A stretch of DNA of 6,543 nucleotides from Phenylobacterium sp. (GTDB lineage: Bacteria; Pseudomonadota; Alphaproteobacteria; Caulobacterales; Caulobacteraceae), in assembly GCA_028291285.1 (NCBI GenBank), contig JAQGIJ010000655.1, positions 1 through 6,543 of the forward strand, given 5' to 3'. Position numbers and translations under genes: made by a program. Positions 1-5,641 of the stretch are shown here, one piece after another; within the stretch, counting starts at the first letter, position 1, and every line of letters starts with the position of its first letter. Under the pieces are notes generated by a model. The model was not told the DNA's origin and did not search any database. It saw only the letters and a list, made by a program, of their open reading frames with translations.

Positions 1-873
1 AAGGTGGTGAACCTGATGGGGGTGCGCGGACCCGAGCAGGTGATGCTCTCGGTCCACGTGGCCGAGGTGCAGCGCTCGGCGCTGCGCCAGCTGGGGATCA
101 CCCAGATCCAGGGCGCCTGGTCCGACGCCGGCGCCATCGCCCTGCCCGAGCTCATCCTCAACCCCGATGCGCTGGTCAACATGGGGCTGTCGACCATGAT
201 CGGCCGCAACGTGACCCTGCAGGGCCTGTTCAACGCCCTCGAGACCAAGGGCTACGCCTCGATGCTTGCCGAGCCCACGCTGACGGCGCTTTCCGGGGAG
301 ACCGCGGTGTTCTTCGCCGGCGGCGAGTTCCCGGTCCCGGTCCCGCAGCTGCAGGGCGGCGGCCAGGCGCTGATCACCATCGACTACAAGCAGTACGGCG
401 TCAGCGTCGGCTTCACCCCCACCGTCTACGGCGACACCATCAACCTGCTGGTCTCGCCGGAGGTGAGCGCCCTCGACAAGGAGAACAGCGTCGTCCTGCA
501 GGGCTTCCGCATCCCGGGCATCACCACCCGGCGGGCGAAGACCACGGTCGAGCTGAAGAACGGCCAGAGCTTCGCCATCGCCGGGCTGATCCGGCGCGAC
601 TTCTCCGACAGCCTGAGGGGCATTCCCGGCGCGGCCAGCCTGCCGCTGTTCGGCGCCCTCTTCCGCTCCACCGCCTACCAGAACAACGAGACCGAGGTGG
701 TGATCATCGTCACCGCCCATCTCGCCAAGCCGACGGACCGGACCAACCTCCTGCTGCCCACCGACACGCGCGAGGCGCCCAGCGTCGGCGAGCTTTTGCT
801 GACGAACACGGTCGACAAGCCCAGGGCGCCGGCGCGCGCGGGCTCGGCCCCTGGCCAAGGACCCATGCAATGA
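1..873 (+). CDS. cpaC: Tad/Flp pilus outer-membrane secretin, C-terminal part (5' end cut by window)
   Basis: This is the C-terminal 290 residues of a CpaC/RcpA secretin, the ring that lets the Flp pilus cross the outer membrane. The frame is open from base 1, so the GTG at 4 is not the true start; the signal peptide and N-terminal periplasmic domains are missing. Numbering from base 1, residues 2-35 are the conserved lead-in (QVML, VAEVQR, LRQLGI). The secretin domain proper spans about 84-243: EPTL at 91-94, the gate-like GGEFPVPVPQ at 107-116, and the family signature near the end (NGQSFAIAGLIRRD 187-200, SLPLFGALFRS 213-223, NETEVVIIVTAHL 229-241). The tail (244-290), with LLPTD and PS.GELLL wording, resembles CpaC C-termini and ends in a Pro/Ala-rich stretch. 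The gene overlaps the next by ATGA (870-873). Family assignment is firm; a general type II secretin is unlikely given the neighbours. Confidence 0.95.
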   Translation, partial: KVVNLMGVRGPEQVMLSVHVAEVQRSALRQLGITQIQGAWSDAGAIALPELILNPDALVNMGLSTMIGRNVTLQGLFNALETKGYASMLAEPTLTALSGETAVFFAGGEFPVPVPQLQGGGQALITIDYKQYGVSVGFTPTVYGDTINLLVSPEVSALDKENSVVLQGFRIPGITTRRAKTTVELKNGQSFAIAGLIRRDFSDSLRGIPGAASLPLFGALFRSTAYQNNETEVVIIVTAHLAKPTDRTNLLLPTDTREAPSVGELLLTNTVDKPRAPARAGSAPGQGPMQ

Positions 874-1178
874 GCCGCGCACGCCTCACCTTCCCGCTGC
901 TGGCGCTGGCCGCCGGCCTCGCCGGCTGCGCCGACAGGACCGACAGAGCCGACGCGCCGCTGTCGGCGACCTTCGGCCAGGCCGTGGCCAGCCTGCAGAG
1001 CCAGGTCATCCCCCCCTCCCCCGACCAGGGCGCGACGGTGAGCTCCGCAGTCCGCGGCGCCGCGGCCATCAGGCGCTACGAGCGCGGCCAGCCGCGGCCT
1101 CTGGAGGCGGCGCCCACATCGAGCCTGGCCTACGCGCCAGCGCCGCCGCCGGGGGGCGGCCCCGAGGTGGTGCAGTAG
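870..1178 (+). CDS. Small lipoprotein of the Tad pilus locus, in the CpaD position
   Basis: A 102-residue lipoprotein is predicted. Residues 1-19 form a short signal peptide (basic SRAR, then a Leu/Ala core) ending in the lipobox LAGC with the lipidated Cys at position 20. Position +2 is Ala, so outer-membrane sorting is expected. The mature part has FGQAV at 35-39, a Pro-rich middle, and RGAAAIRRYERGQ at 62-74, then a low-complexity Pro/Gly/Ala tail. The FGxAV...GAAA(V/I)xRY pattern resembles short lipoproteins seen between secretin and cpaE genes in some alphaproteobacterial Tad loci; this is from memory, not a search. Full CpaD proteins are about twice as long, so this may be a reduced CpaD or a separate family. 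The start is supported by AAGGA at 857-861, 8 bases upstream, and by the ATGA overlap with cpaC. A role in supporting the secretin is inferred from position. Confidence 0.85.
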   Translation: MSRARLTFPLLALAAGLAGCADRTDRADAPLSATFGQAVASLQSQVIPPSPDQGATVSSAVRGAAAIRRYERGQPRPLEAAPTSSLAYAPAPPPGGGPEVVQ

Positions 1179-1190
1179 GCGAAGACGAGA

Positions 1191-1198
1191 AAGGAGAG
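1191..1198 (+). promoter_or_regulatory. Ribosome binding site of cpaE
   Basis: AAGGAGAG lies in the 23-base gap before cpaE, with GGAG five bases from the ATG at 1202. It is a strong purine-rich Shine-Dalgarno sequence and fixes the cpaE start. It is the only site in this operon lying wholly outside coding sequence. No promoter-like element is apparent in the short gap. Confidence 0.75.
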
Positions 1199-1201
1199 CC
1201 C

Positions 1202-2362
1202 ATGACGAAAGCTCCCTATGTCCTGGTGGTCGGCGCGGACGCGCTGGGCGCCGAGGTGATCGACGCCGCGCTCGACGGCCTGGGGCTGCAGCGGCTGTCC
1301 GCCGAGCAGCCGTCGCCGGAGACCATGGCGGCCGCGGGCGCGATGATCGTGGCGGTGGCCGACGCCGCCGGACTCGACGGCTTCCCGCAGATGATCGCCG
1401 CCGCGCGCGGCCTGCCGGTCATCGCCGTCCTGGCCGAGGGCGGACACGAGGCGGTCCGGCGGCTGTTCCGCGCCGGGGCGGCCGACGTGCTCAGCACCCC
1501 CTTCTCGGCCGAGGCGCTGCGCCGCAGCGTTCGCGACTGCCTGGTGGCCACCGACATCCCCACCCAGCCGCGGGGCGAGGTGGTGAGCGTCATCAAGGGC
1601 GGCGGCGGGGCGGGCGCCACCATGCTGGCGCTGCACCTGGCGGCCTTGTTCGCCCGCGGCGACCCGCGCCGCCAGCGGCCGCCCCGGCGCACCGGGGTGC
1701 TGGACCTCGACCTGCAGTTCGGCGACACCGACCTGGCGCTGGACCTGCAGCCGCGCACCACCGTGGTCGACCTGATCCGCGCCGAGCAGCGGCTCGACGT
1801 GCGCCTCCTGGAAGGCCTCATGGTCGAGCACGCCAGCGGCCTGCGCCTGCTGGCGCCGCCGAAGGACCTGACGCCGCTCGATGCGCTGTCGCCGGACCTG
1901 GCGCTCTCCGTCGTGGAGCATGCCGCCTCGGCCTTCGAGCGCACCCTGATCGACATGCCGACCAACTGGTCGGACTGGACCGCCCCGGTGCTCGCCCGCT
2001 CGGACCTCATCGTCCTGGTCACCTCGCCGACGGTCGGCGGGGTGGTGGGCGCCCGGCGCGTGCTCGACGCGATCCAGGCGGCCGGGGTGTCGCGCCCCGT
2101 CTTCCTGGTGCTCAACCGCATCGTCGGCCTGCTCGACACCTATGAGAAGCCCGAGCGCGTCGGCCGCGCGCTCGACCGGCCGGTGGACGCCGCCCTGGTC
2201 TCCGACGCCGCCGCCGCGCGCGCCGCGGAGCGCGGCCAGCTGGTGCTGGACGCCTTCCCCAAATCGCCGATCAGCCGCGAGCTCGCGTCGCTGGCGGCCA
2301 AGCTGGACGGGCGCCTGGCCGGCGCCGCCATGGGCCCAATCCTCCGGGAGGCTGCGGAATGA
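1202..2362 (+). CDS. cpaE: Tad pilus localisation protein CpaE/TadZ (ParA/MinD-like ATPase fold)
   Basis: A 386-residue CpaE/TadZ protein, which in this family places the pilus machine at the cytoplasmic face of the inner membrane, often at a pole. Residues about 1-118 look like an atypical receiver domain (AMIVAVAD 47-54, LPVIAVLAE 71-79, LFRAGAADVLSTPFS 88-102), but the usual phosphoacceptor Asp is replaced by Ala/Val around 51-52. From about 126 the ParA/MinD-like domain begins: the P-loop equivalent is KGGGGAGAT at 132-140, in which the catalytic Lys before Thr is Ala139. DLDLQFGDTD at 168-177 is the typical CpaE Walker A' strand, LIDMP at 249-253 the Walker B-like strand, and LVLNR at 302-306 the nucleotide-base segment. 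The start is set by the strong site at 1191-1198; the stop overlaps cpaF by ATGA. Nucleotide binding is plausible, but hydrolysis is doubtful given the altered loop. The CpaE/TadZ assignment is firm from motifs and order. Confidence 0.93.
   Translation: MTKAPYVLVVGADALGAEVIDAALDGLGLQRLSAEQPSPETMAAAGAMIVAVADAAGLDGFPQMIAAARGLPVIAVLAEGGHEAVRRLFRAGAADVLSTPFSAEALRRSVRDCLVATDIPTQPRGEVVSVIKGGGGAGATMLALHLAALFARGDPRRQRPPRRTGVLDLDLQFGDTDLALDLQPRTTVVDLIRAEQRLDVRLLEGLMVEHASGLRLLAPPKDLTPLDALSPDLALSVVEHAASAFERTLIDMPTNWSDWTAPVLARSDLIVLVTSPTVGGVVGARRVLDAIQAAGVSRPVFLVLNRIVGLLDTYEKPERVGRALDRPVDAALVSDAAAARAAERGQLVLDAFPKSPISRELASLAAKLDGRLAGAAMGPILREAAE
2346..2351 (+). promoter_or_regulatory. Ribosome binding site of cpaF, inside the end of cpaE
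   Basis: GGGAGG lies seven bases before the ATG at 2359 and inside the last codons of cpaE. Together with the ATGA overlap it supports this start and suggests that cpaF translation is coupled to cpaE. Confidence 0.65.
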
Positions 2363-3714
2363 GACTCTCCTTCAGCGCCGAGCCGCCGCGCCCGCCCGCC
2401 CGGCCGAGCGTCGAGCCCCGCGCCTTCGCCGCTCAGGCGGGCGAAACCTCGGCTGCGGACAACGCCTACTTCGAGCTGAAGACCAGGATGCACCGGCGGC
2501 TGATCGAGCGGCTGAACCTGACGGGCCTGGCGCAACGTCCGCCGCCCGAGGTGCGCGCGGAGGTCGCCGAACTCGTGGCCGCCCTGCTGCGCGAGGACGC
2601 CCTGCCGCTCAACGAGCACGAGTCCCGCCGGCTGGTGGACGACCTGATCAACGAGATCCTCGGCTTCGGCCCGCTCGAGCCGCTGCTGCGCGACCCCGAC
2701 ATCTCCGACATCCTGGTGAACACCTGCCGCGAGGTCTACGTCGAGCGGTTCGGCCAGATCGAGCTGACCGACATCCGCTTCTCCGACGAGCAGCACCTGC
2801 TGCGGGTGATCGAGCGGATCGTCGACAAGGTCGGCCGCCGGATCGACGAGAGCCAGCCGATGGTCGACGCCCGCCTGCCCGACGGCAGCCGGGTCAACGC
2901 CGTGGTGCCGCCGATCGCGGTCGACGGCGCCCTGCTCTCCATCCGCCGCTTCGCCCGCGTGCCCTACGACCTGGAGCGGCTGGTGGCGGTGGGCGCAGTC
3001 GACGCCGACGGCGCCGACGTCCTGAAAAATCTGGTCGCCTGCCGGCGCAACATCGTCATCTCCGGCGGCACCGGCACCGGCAAGACCACCCTGCTCAACG
3101 CCATGAGCCACGGCGTCGGCCCGCGCGAGCGGGTGGTGACCATCGAGGACGCCGCCGAGCTGCAGCTGCAGCAGCGCCACGTGGTGCGCATGGAGACCCG
3201 CCCGCCGAACATCGAGGGCCGCGGCGAGGTCACCCAGCGCGACCTGCTGCGCAATGCGCTGCGGATGCGACCCGACCGGATCATCCTGGGCGAGGTCCGC
3301 GCCGGCGAGGCGTTCGACATGCTGCAGGCGATGAACACCGGCCACGACGGCTCGATGACCACCGTCCACGCCAACACCCCCAGGGACGCCCTCTCCCGGC
3401 TGGAGCAGATGGTCAGCATGGCCGGCCTCGACCTGCCGATGCGTGCGGTGCGCACCCAGATCGCCAGCGCGCTGGACATCGTCATCCAGCTGAAGCGCTT
3501 CCCCGACGGCTCGCGGCGGGTGGTCAGCCTGCAGGAGATCGTCGGCATGGAGGGCGAGGTGATCACCATGCAGGAGATCTTCCGCTTCGAGCAGACCGCG
3601 CTCAGCGACACCGGCAAGGTGAGCGGCCGCTTCGCCTGGACCGGGCTTCGGCCGGACTTCCTGGACGCCTTCCGGGAGAACGGCCTGCGTCCGCCTCAGG
3701 GGATCTGCGGATGA
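2359..3714 (+). CDS. cpaF: Tad pilus assembly ATPase CpaF/TadA
   Basis: A 451-residue type II/IV secretion ATPase of the VirB11-like CpaF/TadA group, which forms a hexameric cytoplasmic motor for Flp pilin polymerisation. Residues 1-35 are a Pro/Ala-rich, probably disordered leader; 36-125 are helical and run into the N-terminal domain ([13 protein letters not shown] 101-113, DILVN 117-121). The N-terminal domain ends with the [12 protein letters not shown] (169-180) and SIRRF (194-198) segments. The motor core is complete: Walker [10 protein letters not shown] at 236-244, Asp box TIEDAAEL at 261-268, Walker [13 protein letters not shown] at 307-318, and His box [15 protein letters not shown] at 327-341. 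Length is normal for the family and no key residue is missing. It overlaps cpaE upstream and tadB downstream by ATGA, so it is the centre of a coupled set. VirB11 or GspE are the only alternatives, and the flanking cpaE and tadBC genes rule them out. Confidence 0.97.
   Translation: MRLSFSAEPPRPPARPSVEPRAFAAQAGETSAADNAYFELKTRMHRRLIERLNLTGLAQRPPPEVRAEVAELVAALLREDALPLNEHESRRLVDDLINEILGFGPLEPLLRDPDISDILVNTCREVYVERFGQIELTDIRFSDEQHLLRVIERIVDKVGRRIDESQPMVDARLPDGSRVNAVVPPIAVDGALLSIRRFARVPYDLERLVAVGAVDADGADVLKNLVACRRNIVISGGTGTGKTTLLNAMSHGVGPRERVVTIEDAAELQLQQRHVVRMETRPPNIEGRGEVTQRDLLRNALRMRPDRIILGEVRAGEAFDMLQAMNTGHDGSMTTVHANTPRDALSRLEQMVSMAGLDLPMRAVRTQIASALDIVIQLKRFPDGSRRVVSLQEIVGMEGEVITMQEIFRFEQTALSDTGKVSGRFAWTGLRPDFLDAFRENGLRPPQGICG
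3698..3703 (+). promoter_or_regulatory. Ribosome binding site of tadB, inside the end of cpaF
   Basis: AGGGGA lies in the last cpaF codons, seven bases before the ATG at 3711. It marks the tadB start. The frame stays open far upstream, to about 2142, but that extension is out-of-frame translation of cpaF and the end of cpaE. Confidence 0.6.
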
Positions 3715-4658
3715 GCTTCCTGATCGCCTACCTGGCCGTCGTCATCGCCATCGGCCTGGCCCTGCAGGGCGCCTGGCTGCTGTTGCGCAGCCTGGGCCGC
3801 GAAGCCCGCTCCGTCGATCGCCGCCTGGCGCAGGTGGAGCGCCGCGCCGCGACGTCGGGCTCTGCGGATTTCGCCGGCCACGGCGACCGGATCAGCGGCC
3901 TGATCGAGGCGCGCTGGCCCGGCCTGCGCGCGCGCCGGCTGGCGTCCGGAACGGCCCTGTCGTCCGCCCAGCTGCTCGGCGCCGGCCTCGGCGCCGGGCT
4001 GGCCCTCGCCATCGCCATCGTCCTGGCCGGCGCGCCCTTCTGGCTCGGCCTGGCGATCGGCCTGTTCGCCGGTGTCCTGCTCCCGCCGGTGGCGCTCTCC
4101 GCGCTCGCGGATCGGCGGCGCAAGGCCTTCCTGCGCCAGATGCCGCAGGCGGTGGAGCTGATGGCCCGCAGCCTGCAGGCCGGACATCCGGTGACCACCG
4201 CCATGGCCGTCGCCGCCGAGCAGATGCCGGCGCCGCTCGGGACCGAGCTGCGCCTGGTGCTGTCGGAGATGAGCTACGGCCAGGACCGCGACGCGGCGCT
4301 GCGCAACCTGTTGCAGCGCATGCCGGTCGCCGAGCTGCAGATGTTCATCGCCTCGCTGGAGGTCACGCGGGAGACGGGGGGCAACCTGGCCGAGGTGCTG
4401 GTCGGCCTGGCCGAGGCGATGCGCGCCAAGGCGCAGCTGCGCCGAAAGGCGGAGGCGACCTCGGCCGAGGGCCGTCTCTCCTTCTACGTGATCTCGGCCC
4501 TGCCGCTGGTGGTCGTGCTGGCGATCGTGGCGCTCAGGCCCGGCTACTACCAGGGCGTCATCGCCGACCCGCTGTTCTGGCCGCTGATGTCGATCCCGCC
4601 GACGCTCTGGCTGATCGGCGCCGCCGTGATCTGGCGGATGGTCAACTTCAGGATCTGA
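3711..4658 (+). CDS. tadB: Tad pilus inner-membrane platform protein TadB (CpaG)
   Basis: A 315-residue membrane protein with a type II secretion F domain, the first of the two Tad platform proteins expected to sit over the CpaF hexamer. Residue 1-28 is a membrane segment ([11 protein letters not shown] onward), 29-80 a charged cytoplasmic stretch, and about 84-131 two close membrane helices. The T2SSF domain is about 138-255: QMPQAVELMARSLQAGHP 143-160, EMSYGQD 186-192, LQMFIASLEVTRETGGNLAEVL 209-230, and the RAKAQLRRKAEATSAEGRLS stretch that leads into the last two helices (about 257-276 and 288-310). Length is usual for TadB. The start is chosen because it overlaps the cpaF stop by ATGA, has AGGGGA upstream, and begins directly with the expected hydrophobic segment. 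The gene is followed four bases later by tadC. Confidence 0.95.
   Translation: MSFLIAYLAVVIAIGLALQGAWLLLRSLGREARSVDRRLAQVERRAATSGSADFAGHGDRISGLIEARWPGLRARRLASGTALSSAQLLGAGLGAGLALAIAIVLAGAPFWLGLAIGLFAGVLLPPVALSALADRRRKAFLRQMPQAVELMARSLQAGHPVTTAMAVAAEQMPAPLGTELRLVLSEMSYGQDRDAALRNLLQRMPVAELQMFIASLEVTRETGGNLAEVLVGLAEAMRAKAQLRRKAEATSAEGRLSFYVISALPLVVVLAIVALRPGYYQGVIADPLFWPLMSIPPTLWLIGAAVIWRMVNFRI
4650..4653 (+). promoter_or_regulatory. Weak ribosome binding site of tadC, inside the end of tadB
   Basis: AGGA lies nine bases before the tadC ATG at 4663, within the last codons of tadB. It is weaker than the other sites in the run; reinitiation after the tadB stop at 4656-4658 is a likely contributor. 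Confidence 0.4.
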
Positions 4659-4662
4659 CCTC

Positions 4663-5592
4663 ATGACCTTCGTGCTCGCCATCGCCGCCCTCGCCCTCGC
4701 CCTGCTCGCCGCGGCGCTGGCCCTGCTGCTGGGCGCGGACAGGACCTTCGAGGCCCGGCTGGACACCCGCCTGGCGCCGCAGCCGTCCCAGGCCGCCGCG
4801 CTGCGCCCCCTGTTTGCCGGCCTGCGCCCCGAGCTGTCGCGCCTGCTGATGATCTGGGGCGAGCGCGCCGGCCGCGGCGGCCTCGAGGCCGCGGCGCGCA
4901 CGGCCCTGCGCAGCCGGCTCGTCCAGGCGGGCTTCTACGGACAGCGCACGGCCGAAGCCTTCTTCGGCATCCGCGCCGCCGCGGCCGCGGTGATCGGCGG
5001 ACTGGCGCTGGCCGGCGCGGTCGTCACCGGCGCGGGCCTGCTGGCGACCCTCTTCGTCATCATGGCGGCGGCGAACCTCGGCCTCTTCGCGCCGAACGTC
5101 TGGCTGCGGCGGCGCATCGCTGAGCGGCGCGAAGCCATGGCGCAGGGCCTGCCGGACGCCATCGACCTGATGGTGGTCTCCGTCGAGGCCGGCGCGACGG
5201 TGAGCGCCGCCCTGCAGCGGGTGGTGGCGGAGTTCGACGAGCTGCACCCGGTGCTCTGCGAGCAGTTCGGCATGATGCTGATGGAGATGCAGGCCGGCGC
5301 CAGCCGCGCCGAAGCCCTGAAGCGCCTGGCCCAGCGCATCGACAGCGACGAGGTGCGCGGCCTGACGACCCTGCTGATCCAGTCCGAGGCGGTGGGCGCC
5401 AGCCTGGGCGCCACCCTGCGCACCGTGGCCATCGAGACGCGCAAGACGCGTTACCTGGACGCCGAGCGCAAGGCGGCCGAGCTGCCGGTGAAGATGGCCT
5501 TCCCGCTGGTGCTCTGCATCTTCCCGTGCCTGACCGCGGTGATCTTCATCCCGGTCGGCATCATGCTGGTGCGCTCGGTGTTCGCCAACTAG
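4663..5592 (+). CDS. tadC: Tad pilus inner-membrane platform protein TadC (CpaH)
   Basis: A 309-residue membrane protein, the second Tad platform subunit and paralogue of TadB. Residues 1-24 form an Ala/Leu-rich membrane helix, 25-100 a cytoplasmic region (LRSRLVQAGFYGQRTAEAF 82-100 is the segment typical of TadC), and about 102-147 two more helices. The T2SSF domain is about 161-275: GLPDAIDLMVVSVEAGATV 162-180, SAALQRVV 181-188, EMQAGASRAEALKRLAQR 208-225, LTTLLIQSEAVGASLGATLR 234-253 and the following ETRKTRYLDAERKAAELPVKM. A final hydrophobic stretch at 279-303 ends the protein. Length is normal. The start is four bases after the tadB stop. It is the last gene of the run seen here: no tadD-type TPR gene follows, and a convergent gene ends 7 bases beyond the TAG stop. 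Confidence 0.95.
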   Translation: MTFVLAIAALALALLAAALALLLGADRTFEARLDTRLAPQPSQAAALRPLFAGLRPELSRLLMIWGERAGRGGLEAAARTALRSRLVQAGFYGQRTAEAFFGIRAAAAAVIGGLALAGAVVTGAGLLATLFVIMAAANLGLFAPNVWLRRRIAERREAMAQGLPDAIDLMVVSVEAGATVSAALQRVVAEFDELHPVLCEQFGMMLMEMQAGASRAEALKRLAQRIDSDEVRGLTTLLIQSEAVGASLGATLRTVAIETRKTRYLDAERKAAELPVKMAFPLVLCIFPCLTAVIFIPVGIMLVRSVFAN

Positions 5593-5641
5593 CCCAGGCT
5601 CAGGCCTGGAGGATCCAGGCTGTCTGGAAGCCGGCCTGGGC
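5592..5641. terminator. Inverted-repeat cluster between convergent stops, possible bidirectional terminator
   Basis: Four alternating copies of a six-base word and its complement lie here: CCAGGC 5594-5599, GCCTGG 5604-5609, CCAGGC 5615-5620, GCCTGG 5634-5639. They can fold as two tandem hairpins (the first with a 6-bp stem and TCAG loop), or as an 8-bp outer stem (5592-5599 with 5634-5641) around an inner hairpin (5604-5620). No T-run follows on either strand, so this is not a classic intrinsic terminator. Most of it also codes for the C-terminus of the - strand gene, whose Gln-Ala and Ala-Trp codons produce these words. The terminator role is inferred from position only. Confidence 0.25.

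Noticed and set aside
1179..1201. Possible internal promoter before cpaE
   Set aside because: The gap is only 23 bases and holds a ribosome binding site; no -35/-10 pattern can be supported.
1130..2139. Long - strand open frames opposite cpaE
   Set aside because: Two different frames are open over the same stretch, as expected from GC bias; neither shows a domain.
2140..3369. 409-codon open frame on the - strand opposite cpaF
   Set aside because: It lies antisense to a complete, motif-perfect CpaF; its His/Asp/Gln/Val-rich composition is typical of a GC-rich shadow frame.
2142..3710. Long in-frame upstream extension of the tadB reading frame
   Set aside because: The extension overlaps the end of cpaE and all of cpaF out of frame, is Arg/Pro/Ala-rich low-complexity translation, and has no membrane segment; TadB starts naturally at 3711 with a site and an ATGA overlap.
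3696..4901. 401-codon open frame on the - strand opposite tadB and the start of tadC
   Set aside because: Antisense shadow rich in Arg, Gln, Gly and His with no recognisable domain; the sense strand carries clear T2SSF proteins.
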